A stretch of 64,000 nucleotides of DNA. It comes from JANMOK01 sp031415055 (GTDB lineage Bacteria; Pseudomonadota; Alphaproteobacteria; Rhodobacterales; Rhodobacteraceae). Below the pieces are notes generated by a model, which saw nothing but the letters and a program-made list of their open reading frames with translations, had not been told where the DNA came from and did not search any database. This document shows positions 1-8,012 of the stretch, piece by piece. A program made the position numbers and the translations under genes. Location: assembly GCA_031415055.1 (NCBI GenBank), contig JANOQZ010000042.1, forward strand, positions 62,001 to 126,000, written 5' to 3'. Each line of letters opens with the position of its first letter. Within the stretch, counting starts at the first letter, position 1.

Positions 1-384
1 AAAAGTCGCGTCATCAAACGGATCGCGGTCGGTGTAAAGGCGCTGGTTGGTGGCTTTGGGACCTGCCGCTAATGTGCCACCGCCTGAACCAACGGCCAGC
101 CGCGCAGTTTCGCTGGCGCGTTTCAGGGCGGATTCGCTGAGTTCGGTGGCATGGGCATAGCCCGCTGTTTCACCGCGCACGGCACGCAGGCCAAAACCTT
201 CGCCGGCGTCATAGCCAGCCTGTTTGAGGCGTCCGTCATCAAAGGCCAGCGATTCGGAGCGTCGGCGTTCGAGGAAAAGTTCGCCGTCGTCTGCCCCCGC
301 GACGGCTTCGCGCAGGATTGCCAACGTGCGGCTTTCGTCGAGCGAGGTTTCAAACGGGCGAAAGCGGGCGGTTGGTTCGGTCAT
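1..384 (-). CDS. tldD: TldD metalloprotease, N-terminal part (runs off left edge)
   Basis: The minus strand reads open from an ATG at 384 to the window edge, giving the first 128 residues. The translation has the TldD/PmbA N-terminal pattern: an early LFLERR segment, then DDGRLKQAGYD and GEGFGLRAVRGE, and later GYAHATELS. TldD works with TldE/PmbA as a zinc-dependent protease that trims modified peptides and some toxin or antitoxin proteins in the cytoplasm. The gene is divergent from ctaC. The catalytic HExxxH region would lie beyond the window, so activity cannot be judged. The family call is secure, and TldE is the main alternative. Confidence 0.85.
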   Translation of the reverse strand, partial: MTEPTARFRPFETSLDESRTLAILREAVAGADDGELFLERRRSESLAFDDGRLKQAGYDAGEGFGLRAVRGETAGYAHATELSESALKRASETARLAVGSGGGTLAAGPKATNQRLYTDRDPFDDATF

Positions 385-422
385 TCGTCAAATCCCGACT
401 GGGGCCAAGGCCGTGAAAATGA

Positions 423-458
423 AAGGCGAAGCGGCTGAATGCCGCAAAGCCTCGCCTT
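423..458. other. Imperfect hairpin in the tldD-ctaC divergent intergenic region
   Basis: Outer arms AAGGCGA (423-429) and TCGCCTT (452-458) enclose an inner stem GCGGC/GCCGC (431-435 with 441-445). It lies between divergent genes, so it is more likely a leader structure or protein site than a terminator. There is no T-run beside it. Confidence 0.3.
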
Positions 459-571
459 GTCATTAAGTGCGTATTATGATTGATCGGTGCAAGGACACAA
501 AGGGGATTCCGCCAAGGAATTTTCGTCGCGGCAGCAAAAATGCGCTTCGGCCCAATATACGACGGGGTGAG

Positions 572-1447
572 ATGATGAGATCAGGCAAAATCGCGGCGAA
601 TTTATCAACCTTTGTTGGCGCATTGTGCATTTCCGGCGCGGTTTGGGCGCAGGATGCTTTGCAAGGTCTGCCGTCTTTGGGGAAACCCTCCCAAGACGGC
701 TATGATTTTCAACAGCCCGCGACCGAGTTGATGCGCGATATTCGCTGGTTGGATACGATGATCTTGTGGATTATCACGGCGATCACCCTGTTTGTTACGG
801 CGTTGCTTTTGTACGTGGTTTTCCGATTTAACCGCAAGCGCAACCCGGTGCCCGCGAGTTTCACCCATAATTCGGCGTTGGAAATTGCTTGGACGCTGAT
901 CCCGATTATCGTTTTGATTGTCATCGGCTCGTTCTCGCTGCCGATCCTGTTCAAGCAACAGGAAATTCCGGTTGCTGATCTGACGATCAAGGCGACGGGC
1001 AACCAGTGGTATTGGTCGTATGAGTATCCCGACGATGCGATTGGCTTTGATGCCGTGATGTTGGAGCGCGACAAGCTGGCGACTTATGGTTATGCCGCCG
1101 ACGAATGGTTACTGGCGACCGACAATGCGGTTGTTGTGCCGATCAACAAGATCGTGCGGGTTCAAGTGACCGGCGCGGATGTTATCCACGCTTGGACGAT
1201 CCCGGCCTTTGGCGTGAAGCAGGATGCCGTGCCGGGACGTTTGGCGGAATTGTGGTTCAAAGCCGAAATTGAAGGCGTTTATTTTGGTCAGTGTTCGGAA
1301 CTGTGCGGCAAGAACCATACGTATATGCCGATTACAGTGAAGGTCGTGTCGCAGGATAAATACGATACGTGGTTGGAGGGTGCCAAGGTTGAATTTGCCT
1401 TAGGACCGGTGCAACCTTTGACGGTTGATGTAGCTTCGGCTGAATAG
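572..1447 (+). CDS. ctaC: Cytochrome c oxidase subunit II (CuA subunit)
   Basis: This is subunit II of the aa3-type cytochrome c oxidase. It takes electrons from cytochrome c through the binuclear CuA centre on the periplasmic side. From the ATG at 572 (GGGGTGAG just upstream) the product has 291 residues. It starts with a signal peptide of about 25 residues ending near AVWAQ, then has two membrane helices. Near the C-terminus the CuA site CSELCGKNHTYM gives C241, C245, H249 and M252. The frame is open back to 467, but that adds a polar leader before the signal peptide and is unlikely to be used; 575 is a second possible ATG. It is first in the ctaC-ctaB-small gene-ctaG-ctaE operon. Confidence 0.97.
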   Translation: MMRSGKIAANLSTFVGALCISGAVWAQDALQGLPSLGKPSQDGYDFQQPATELMRDIRWLDTMILWIITAITLFVTALLLYVVFRFNRKRNPVPASFTHNSALEIAWTLIPIIVLIVIGSFSLPILFKQQEIPVADLTIKATGNQWYWSYEYPDDAIGFDAVMLERDKLATYGYAADEWLLATDNAVVVPINKIVRVQVTGADVIHAWTIPAFGVKQDAVPGRLAELWFKAEIEGVYFGQCSELCGKNHTYMPITVKVVSQDKYDTWLEGAKVEFALGPVQPLTVDVASAE

Positions 1448-1461
1448 TTGGACGGCAGACA

Positions 1462-2415
1462 ATGACCGACGTGACATTCAGTTTGAGCCGCCCTTACGAA
1501 GCGCAGCCGTCGGATTATTTTGAATTATTGAAGCCGCGCGTCATGCGGCTGTCAATTTTCACGGCCTTGGTTGGCATGTTGGCGGCACCGGTTGGGGTGC
1601 ATCCGGTGATCGCCTTCGCCTCGATCCTGTGCATCGCCTGCGGTGCGGGCGCTTGTGGTGCGCTGAATATGTGGTGGGATGCCGATATTGACCGCAAAAT
1701 GGGCAGAACGATGGGGCGACCGATTCCATCTTGTCGGGTGAGCGAAGGCGAGGCGCTGGGCATTGGGTTGGTATTGGCTGTGTTATCCGTGGCGATGCTG
1801 GGGCTGTTTGCCAATTGGGTTGCTGCGGGCCTGTTGGCCTTTACCATTTTCTTTTATGTCGTGATCTATTCGATGTTCCTTAAACGCCTGACGCCGCAGA
1901 ACATTGTTATCGGCGGGGCTGCCGGGGCTTTGCCGCCTGTTGTTGGCTGGGCAGTAGCAACTGGGTCGATTGCTGTGGCGCCTTTGCTGATGTTTGCGTT
2001 GATTTTCATGTGGACGCCACCGCATTTCTGGGCTTTGGCGCTGTTTCGCAACGATGATTACGCCCGCGCCGGGGTGCCGATGTTGCCGGTGACGCATGGC
2101 ACGACGGCGACGCGGCATTATATTTTGACCTACACGTTTTTGTTAGTACCGGTCGCATTGGCACCTGCTTTTACCAGTGCGGGCGGGCCAGTTTATTTGG
2201 CTACCTCGGTTGTCTTGAACGCGCTGCTGCTGGCGGGTGCTGTCCGATTGAATCGACGCACCGACGCCCTTGCTGCAGCCGACAAATACCGTGCCGAAAG
2301 GCAGTTCTTCGCCTTTTCGATATTGTGGATGTTTTTGCATTTTGTCGCTTTGTTGACCGAAGCTGGTTTGCGGTTCGCCGGGCTGGCGACGCAAAACTGG
2401 CCGGTTTGGTTTTGA
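1462..2415 (+). CDS. ctaB: Protoheme IX farnesyltransferase (heme O synthase)
   Basis: This membrane prenyltransferase of the UbiA family adds a farnesyl group to protoheme to make heme O, on the route to heme A for cytochrome oxidase. The 317 residues are mostly hydrophobic helices. The first Asp-rich motif runs from N69 to P87 (NMWWDADIDRKMGRTMGRP) and the second region is FRNDDYARAGVPMLP near 196-209. Both fit CtaB. It starts 14 bases after the ctaC stop, in the oxidase operon. Confidence 0.97.
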   Translation: MTDVTFSLSRPYEAQPSDYFELLKPRVMRLSIFTALVGMLAAPVGVHPVIAFASILCIACGAGACGALNMWWDADIDRKMGRTMGRPIPSCRVSEGEALGIGLVLAVLSVAMLGLFANWVAAGLLAFTIFFYVVIYSMFLKRLTPQNIVIGGAAGALPPVVGWAVATGSIAVAPLLMFALIFMWTPPHFWALALFRNDDYARAGVPMLPVTHGTTATRHYILTYTFLLVPVALAPAFTSAGGPVYLATSVVLNALLLAGAVRLNRRTDALAAADKYRAERQFFAFSILWMFLHFVALLTEAGLRFAGLATQNWPVWF

Positions 2416-2419
2416 ACCC

Positions 2420-2599
2420 ATGATCAATCCCGAACACGAACTTCACATCCGCCGCAAAGCTCGAAATATCTGGCTTGGCGCGATTCTTGGCGCGTTCGTT
2501 ATTCTGGTTTTCGCGGTGACGATTGTCAAAATGATTAACGGGAATCAGATGGAGGCATTTGACCACGAAGTGCGGCCAAGTCTGACAGTAGAAGAATGA
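2420..2599 (+). CDS. Small single-span membrane protein in the cta operon (CoxF-like)
   Basis: This 59-residue product starts at the ATG at 2420, four bases after the ctaB stop, and its TGA overlaps the ctaG ATG. A basic N-terminus (HIRRKARN) leads into one membrane helix at about residues 17-37, followed by a short polar tail rich in acidic residues. Its size and position match the small proteins placed between ctaB and ctaG in other alphaproteobacterial oxidase operons, sometimes called CoxF. That link rests mainly on context. The tight overlaps on both sides support translation. A role in oxidase assembly is inferred. Confidence 0.75.
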   Translation: MINPEHELHIRRKARNIWLGAILGAFVILVFAVTIVKMINGNQMEAFDHEVRPSLTVEE

Positions 2600-3183
2600 G
2601 CTCGCCCTCGCATAATCGCACCGCTGTTTGGCTGGGTGCTTTGGCGGTGACGATGGTGGCACTATCGTTTGCTTCTGTGCCGCTTTACGACTGGTTCTGC
2701 CGGGTGACCGGTTATGCCGGGACAACGACGGTTGCCGATACAGGGTCCAAGACAGTTCTGGATCGGACAATTCTCGTGCGGTTCGACGGTTCGGTTACAT
2801 CCGAGATGCCTTGGGTGTTTCGTCCGGCCCAGGTGACAATGGACTTGAAAATAGGCGAGACTGGGCTGGCGTTTTACGAGGCCTATAATCCGACCGGCGA
2901 GGTTGTCGCTGGAACGGCCGCCTTCAACGTGTTGCCTTACGCGGCGGGCGAGTATTTCACCAAGATCGACTGTTTCTGCTTTGAAATTCAAGTTCTGCAA
3001 CCGGGTGAGCGGGTGATGATGCCGGTGACGTTTTACGTGGATCCTGCCATTGTGAATGAACCGGAACTGCCCAATCTGAAGGAAATCACGTTGTCCTACA
3101 CATTCAGTGTGACAGACATACCCCAAGACCAACTATCGCTTGCCGATCAGGCGGCAATTCAGGATAAGACAACAACGAACTGA
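2596..3183 (+). CDS. ctaG: Cytochrome c oxidase copper chaperone, COX11/CtaG family
   Basis: COX11/CtaG delivers copper to the CuB site of subunit I. The 195 residues have one N-terminal membrane helix (about 11-29), a Cys just after it (C35) and a periplasmic immunoglobulin-like domain. The diagnostic copper motif CFCF is present as C126 and C128 in KIDCFCFE. The start overlaps the stop of the preceding small gene (ATGA), indicating coupled translation. Confidence 0.97.
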   Translation: MSSPSHNRTAVWLGALAVTMVALSFASVPLYDWFCRVTGYAGTTTVADTGSKTVLDRTILVRFDGSVTSEMPWVFRPAQVTMDLKIGETGLAFYEAYNPTGEVVAGTAAFNVLPYAAGEYFTKIDCFCFEIQVLQPGERVMMPVTFYVDPAIVNEPELPNLKEITLSYTFSVTDIPQDQLSLADQAAIQDKTTTN

Positions 3184-3214
3184 CTCGACAGGGTTTGCAG
3201 CAAAAGGCACCAAA

Positions 3215-4015
3215 ATGGCGCACGAAAAGAACCACGATTACCACATTTTGAAACCAAGCCTTTGGCCGTTTCTGGGCGCCGCTAGTGGTTTTACCATGCT
3301 GTTTGGTTCGGTGCTGTTTTTCCATGATTATGGCCCTTGGGTGATGCTGATCGGCTTTGCCATGGTGCTGTACACCATGTTCGTCTGGTGGTCTGACGTG
3401 GTACACGAGGCGCATACAGGCGACCATACGCCGGTGGTGCAGATGCATCTGCGTTATGGCATGATCTTGTTCATCATCTCGGAAATCATGTTTTTTGTCG
3501 CGTGGTTCTGGACGTTTTTCAAACACGCGCTTTACCCGATGGGTCCGCTGTCACCTGCAATTGATGGGGTTTGGCCACCCGAAGGTATCACCCCGTTTGA
3601 CCCGTGGCATCTGCCCTTGATGAACACGCTGATCTTGTTGTGTTCGGGCTGCGCCGCCACTTGGGCGCATCACGCGTTGGTGCATGACAATAATCGCAAG
3701 GATTTGGTCAACGGCCTGATCTTGGCGATTGTGCTTGGCATGTTGTTCACCGTATTTCAGGCCTATGAATACGCCAATGCAAGCTTCGGTTTTTCGGGCA
3801 ATATCTATCCGGCGAGTTTTTTCATGGCGACGGGGTTTCACGGGTTCCATGTCATCATCGGCACGATCTTTTTGAGTGTGTGCCTGTTCCGCGCCTTGAG
3901 CGGCCATTTCACCCCGCAAAGCCATATTGGGTTTGAGGCGGCAGCTTGGTACTGGCATTTCGTTGATGTCGTCTGGCTGTTCCTGTTCGCGGCGGTTTAC
4001 ATCTGGGGCCGTTGA
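3215..4015 (+). CDS. ctaE: Cytochrome c oxidase subunit III
   Basis: Subunit III stabilises the aa3 oxidase and helps proton uptake. From the ATG at 3215 the product has 266 residues starting MAHEKNHDYHILKPS, the usual N-terminus, and about seven membrane helices. Conserved stretches include the acidic EIMFFVAWFW region, GFHGFHVIIGT and the terminal WYWHFVDVVWLFLF. The frame is open back to 3140, but that would overlap ctaG and adds non-homologous residues. A strong hairpin terminator follows at 4041, marking the end of this transcription unit. Confidence 0.97.
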   Translation: MAHEKNHDYHILKPSLWPFLGAASGFTMLFGSVLFFHDYGPWVMLIGFAMVLYTMFVWWSDVVHEAHTGDHTPVVQMHLRYGMILFIISEIMFFVAWFWTFFKHALYPMGPLSPAIDGVWPPEGITPFDPWHLPLMNTLILLCSGCAATWAHHALVHDNNRKDLVNGLILAIVLGMLFTVFQAYEYANASFGFSGNIYPASFFMATGFHGFHVIIGTIFLSVCLFRALSGHFTPQSHIGFEAAAWYWHFVDVVWLFLFAAVYIWGR

Positions 4016-4040
4016 GTTTGTCTTTGAGAAGTAAGGTTGC

Positions 4041-4072
4041 AGTGCGGGCGTAACGGCCCGCACTTTCGTTTT
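4041..4072 (+). terminator. Rho-independent terminator after ctaE
   Basis: A perfect 9-bp stem (AGTGCGGGC at 4041-4049 with GCCCGCACT at 4056-4064), a six-base loop, then TTCGTTTT. It lies between ctaE and surf1. Confidence 0.8.
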
Positions 4073-4083
4073 AAGGGTGTGCG

Positions 4084-4755
4084 ATGAATCAACGGATGAT
4101 CTTTCCGATTGTGCTGGGGCTGGCGGGTTTTGTCGTGTTGGTTGCCTTGGGTATTTGGCAGGTGCAGCGGCTGAACTGGAAACAGGATGTTTTGGCGCGG
4201 ATCGATGCACGCATTTCAGCGGCACCTGTGTCGTTGCCGAACGCGCCGAGCGAAGCTGCGGATGAATACCTGAACGTCAAGGCATCGGGCAATTTGCTGG
4301 AAACGCCGATTCACATTCTGACCAGCCAAAAACCCGAAGGACCGGGGTTTCGGGTTGTTCAGCCTTTCATGCTGGATACGGGCCAGCGGTTGCTAGTCGA
4401 TCTGGGGTTTGTGCCAGAAGCCAACAAGGACGAACGCCCGTTTGTTGGCAATGTGACAGTTACCGGAGCATTGTTGTGGCCCGATGAGGTTGATGGCTTC
4501 ACCCCGGCACCAAACTTGACCAAGAACATCTGGTTCGCCCGCGATTTGCCTGCGATGGCGCAAACTTTGGGCACCGATCCAATTCTGATCGTTGCCAGCG
4601 ATACGTTTCCCGCGCTTGCGCCACGGTTGACGCCGGTGACTATTGACATTCCAAACGATCACTTCGGCTATGCCGTCACTTGGTTTTCGCTGGCTGCCGT
4701 TTGGGGCATGATGACAGGCTATGCTTTATGGCGTATCAGGCGCCGGATTGATTGA
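4084..4755 (+). CDS. SURF1-family oxidase assembly protein
   Basis: SURF1 proteins help insert heme A into cytochrome c oxidase subunit I. The 223 residues have the family plan: a membrane helix near the N-terminus (about 6-24, ending GIWQVQRLNWK), a periplasmic domain and a second helix near the C-terminus (about 195-215, VTWFSLAAVWGMM). Conserved GIWQ, RRLLVDLGFVP-type and NDHFGYAVTW segments are visible. It sits just after the terminator behind ctaE, so it may have its own promoter while staying linked to the oxidase genes. Confidence 0.93.
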   Translation: MNQRMIFPIVLGLAGFVVLVALGIWQVQRLNWKQDVLARIDARISAAPVSLPNAPSEAADEYLNVKASGNLLETPIHILTSQKPEGPGFRVVQPFMLDTGQRLLVDLGFVPEANKDERPFVGNVTVTGALLWPDEVDGFTPAPNLTKNIWFARDLPAMAQTLGTDPILIVASDTFPALAPRLTPVTIDIPNDHFGYAVTWFSLAAVWGMMTGYALWRIRRRID

Positions 4756-4771
4756 AAACGGGCCGCATCGC

Positions 4772-6163
4772 ATGAAATATATCTCGACCCGGGGTCAGGC
4801 CCCCATGCTGTCTTTTGAGGAAGCGATGCTGACGGGGCTTGCGCGGGACGGCGGATTGTATGTGCCCGAGAACTGGCCGCAAATGAGCCATGTTGATATC
4901 GCAAGATTGGCTGGACTGAGTTACGAGGAAGCGGCGTTCGCTGTGATGAAACCTTTCATCGGTGACGCGTTTTCCGACGAAGAATTTCACGCCATTATTG
5001 CCCAAGCCTTTTCTGTGTTCGACCACGCTGCGCGGTGTCCGTTGGTTCAAATCGGCGCGAATGAGTTTTTACTGGAACTGCACCACGGCCCGACTTTGGC
5101 GTTCAAAGACGTGGCGATGCAGTTGATCGGGCAGATGTTTCAGGTCGCCCTGAAACGCAGCGGCAAGCGGGTGACAATTGTTGGCGCGACGTCGGGCGAT
5201 ACCGGATCGGCGGCAATCGAGGCGTTTCGCGGGCTGGATGCGGTGGATGTGTTCATCCTGTTTCCGCATGGCCGGGTATCTGAGGTGCAGCGGCGGCAGA
5301 TGACGACGCCGGTAGAAAGCAACGTTCACGCCATCGCCGTTGACGGCGATTTTGACACTTGCCAAGCACTGTTGAAGGACATGTTCAACGACTTTGAGTT
5401 TCGCGATTCGGTGCGGTTGGCTGGGGTGAACTCGATCAATTGGGCGCGGGTTTTGGCGCAGGTGGTGTATTATTTCACCAGTGCAGTTTCGCTGGGAGCA
5501 CCGCGCCGCGAGGTCAGTTTCACGGTTCCGACCGGCAATTTTGGCGATATTTTCGCAGGTTATGTGGCTAAACGGATGGGACTGCCAATCGACCGATTGG
5601 TGATTGCCACCAACCAGAACGACATTTTGCATCGAACTTTGGAAAGCGGCGACCATCGCAAATCAGGGGTTTTGCCGTCAATCTCGCCGGCGATGGATAT
5701 TCAGGTCTCCTCGAATTTTGAGCGTCTGGTGTTTGATTTGGTTGGGCGCGATGGTACGGCGGTTTCCCAATTGTTTGGCGAACTTGGCGCTGGCGGCTTC
5801 CATTTACCGCAAGGCGCGTTGGCGGCGCTGCGCGAGGAATTCGATTCGGCGTGCGTGTCAGAGGAAGAAACGTTGTCCGCGATCCGCGCGACAGCGCAAG
5901 CAACGGGTCAGCTTGTTTGCCCGCATACGGCGGTTGGGGTGAAGGCGGCGGAGTTAAAGCGTGGCGATCCTTCGGTACCGATGATTATTTTGGCGACGGC
6001 GCATGCCGCTAAATTTCCCGATGCTGTAAAAAACGCAACCGGAAATTACCCCGAATTGCCGCTGCACATGGCGGATTTGTTTCAGCGGCCAGAACGTGTT
6101 ACGCGGGTCGCCAATGATTTGAATGCGATAGAAACCATCATCAAACAAAGGATCGGCGCTTGA
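4772..6163 (+). CDS. thrC: Threonine synthase
   Basis: This PLP enzyme converts O-phosphohomoserine to threonine. From the ATG at 4772 (MKYISTRGQAP, the standard N-terminus) it has 463 residues, typical of the longer threonine synthase class. The PLP lysine is K112 in HHGPTLAFKDVAMQL, followed by GATSGDTGSAAIEAFRG, which binds the cofactor phosphate. The frame extends upstream into surf1, but those residues do not fit the family. Its stop overlaps the TTG start of the next gene. Confidence 0.97.
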   Translation: MKYISTRGQAPMLSFEEAMLTGLARDGGLYVPENWPQMSHVDIARLAGLSYEEAAFAVMKPFIGDAFSDEEFHAIIAQAFSVFDHAARCPLVQIGANEFLLELHHGPTLAFKDVAMQLIGQMFQVALKRSGKRVTIVGATSGDTGSAAIEAFRGLDAVDVFILFPHGRVSEVQRRQMTTPVESNVHAIAVDGDFDTCQALLKDMFNDFEFRDSVRLAGVNSINWARVLAQVVYYFTSAVSLGAPRREVSFTVPTGNFGDIFAGYVAKRMGLPIDRLVIATNQNDILHRTLESGDHRKSGVLPSISPAMDIQVSSNFERLVFDLVGRDGTAVSQLFGELGAGGFHLPQGALAALREEFDSACVSEEETLSAIRATAQATGQLVCPHTAVGVKAAELKRGDPSVPMIILATAHAAKFPDAVKNATGNYPELPLHMADLFQRPERVTRVANDLNAIETIIKQRIGA

Positions 6164-7422
6164 CCGTTCAGACACACACGCTTGCCAATGGCTTTCGGGT
6201 CGTCACTGAAAACATGCCGGGTCTGCGGTCCGCTGCGATTGGCATTTGGGTCGATGCTGGCGGGCGGCACGAACGGGTGGAACAGAACGGCATTGCGCAT
6301 TTTCTGGAGCATATGGCGTTTAAGGGCACGACGACCCGCACGTCGTTGCAGATTGCCGAGCAGATCGAAGATGTCGGCGGCTACATCAACGCCTATACCA
6401 GCCGCGAAATGACCGCCTATTACGCGCGTGTGCTGGAAGCCGACGTGCCGCTGGCGATGGATGTGATTTCCGACATTCTGCTGAACCCAATTTTTGACCC
6501 CAAGGAAATCGAGGTTGAACGCGGGGTGATTTTACAGGAAATCGGCCAAAGTCTGGACACGCCCGACGACGTGGTGTTCGACTGGCTGCAAGAGGTCGCC
6601 TATCCCGAACAGCCGATTGGCCGCACAATTTTAGGACCGACCGAGCGGATAAAAGCGTTCAGCCGCGAGGATTTGTCGGGGTTCGTCAAGGAATACTACG
6701 GCCCCGAGCAGATGATTTTGGCGGCTGCTGGGGCGGTGGATCACGACCAGATTGCCCGAACAGCCGAGGCTTTGTTTGGCCATCTGAATCCGCGCAAGAC
6801 CCCGAAACTGAAGGGTGCGAAATTCATCGGCGGCGAGCGGCAGGTTGTTAAAAAGCTGGAGCAAGCCCATTTCACTTTTGCAGTTGAGGCGCCGCATTAC
6901 AAAGATGAAGCGGTTTATACGGCGCAGGTCTATGCCATCGCTTTGGGTGGCGGAATGTCGTCGCGGTTGTTCCAAGAGGTGCGGGAAAAGCGCGGGCTAT
7001 GCTATACAATTTTCGCCCAGACCGGAGCGTTTTCCGATACGGGAATGCTGACGATTTATGCCGGAACCAGCGCTGGACAGATCGGCGAATTGGCACTTTT
7101 GACGATGGACGAAATCCGCCGTTCGGCTGACGATATGACCCAAGCCGAGGTCGACCGCGCACGGGCGCAGATGAAGGCTGGGTTGCTGATGGGATTGGAA
7201 AGCCCTTCGTCGCGCTGCGAGCGCTTGGCGCGGATGATTTCGGTCTGGCAACGCGTACCGGAACTGGACGAGACGATTGCGCGGATTGATGCGGTAAATC
7301 TGGCTGGGGTTAAAGCGGTAGCAGCGGCGGCATTGACAGCGCCAAGGGCAGCAATGGCTTTGTACGGTCCGGTCAAAAAGGCCCCGAATCTGGCCGAATT
7401 GACTGCGAGACTGGCTGCATAA
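6160..7422 (+). CDS. M16-family zinc peptidase (mitochondrial processing peptidase-like)
   Basis: The 420-residue product has the inverted zinc motif HFLEH (H47, E50, H51) and a third ligand Glu at about 127 in VILQEIGQ, so it should be the catalytically competent form. A C-terminal M16 domain carries the SSRLFQEVREKRGLCY signature. It starts with TTG at 6160, overlapping the thrC stop (TTGA), which indicates translational coupling. Relatives are the alphaproteobacterial homologues of mitochondrial processing peptidase beta. The cellular substrate is unknown here. Confidence 0.93.
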   Translation: MTVQTHTLANGFRVVTENMPGLRSAAIGIWVDAGGRHERVEQNGIAHFLEHMAFKGTTTRTSLQIAEQIEDVGGYINAYTSREMTAYYARVLEADVPLAMDVISDILLNPIFDPKEIEVERGVILQEIGQSLDTPDDVVFDWLQEVAYPEQPIGRTILGPTERIKAFSREDLSGFVKEYYGPEQMILAAAGAVDHDQIARTAEALFGHLNPRKTPKLKGAKFIGGERQVVKKLEQAHFTFAVEAPHYKDEAVYTAQVYAIALGGGMSSRLFQEVREKRGLCYTIFAQTGAFSDTGMLTIYAGTSAGQIGELALLTMDEIRRSADDMTQAEVDRARAQMKAGLLMGLESPSSRCERLARMISVWQRVPELDETIARIDAVNLAGVKAVAAAALTAPRAAMALYGPVKKAPNLAELTARLAA

Positions 7423-7427
7423 GGCGC

Positions 7428-8012
7428 ATGTTTTTCCGCCGCCTAAGGTTAGCCATCCAGACGCCACGGCTGATTTTACGGCTGCCCGAAGTGACTGATC
7501 ACGCCGATTGGGCGCTGTTGCGCGAGAACGGAAACGAGTTTCTGTCGCGTTGGGAACCGGTGCGCGACGCCGACCATCTGACCAACAAGGCGTTTCGCAA
7601 CCGGGTGGCTTGGGGGCAAAGGTCGGTTGAATCAGGGCGGGCGATACCGCTGTTTCTGGTCCGGCGCGAGGATCGCGCATTGCTCGGCGGCATAACACTC
7701 GACAACATCCGTCGCGGGCCCGCGCAATCTGCCAGCATCGGTTATTGGATTGGGGCACAATATGCGCGACAGGGTTACATGGCCGAGACGTTAACGGCGG
7801 TTGTCGACTATGCTTTCAAGAAGCTGGACTTAAGCCGGATCGAGGCGGGCTGTTTGCCGGAAAACGCGCCCTCCCGCGCGTTGCTGGAGAAATCCGGCTT
7901 CAAATACGAGGGTGTCGCGCAAAGCTATCTGCAAATCGCCGGGCGTTGGCGCAACCATGTGCTTTATGCGAATTTACGCTGGGATCGTCGTGGGAAAACC
8001 GATGCCGGCTGA
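7428..8012 (+). CDS. GNAT acetyltransferase, RimJ/RimL-like
   Basis: The 194 residues form one GNAT fold of the RimJ/RimL type (acetyl-CoA dependent N-acetylation of protein N-termini or small amines). Recognisable parts are the N-terminal TPRLILRLPEVTDHADW, the central IGYWIGAQYARQGYMAE strand-turn that binds acetyl-CoA, and ENAPSRALLEKSGFKYEG near the C-terminus. It starts five bases after the M16 gene and overlaps the next gene. The substrate cannot be told from the sequence. Confidence 0.9.
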   Translation: MFFRRLRLAIQTPRLILRLPEVTDHADWALLRENGNEFLSRWEPVRDADHLTNKAFRNRVAWGQRSVESGRAIPLFLVRREDRALLGGITLDNIRRGPAQSASIGYWIGAQYARQGYMAETLTAVVDYAFKKLDLSRIEAGCLPENAPSRALLEKSGFKYEGVAQSYLQIAGRWRNHVLYANLRWDRRGKTDAG

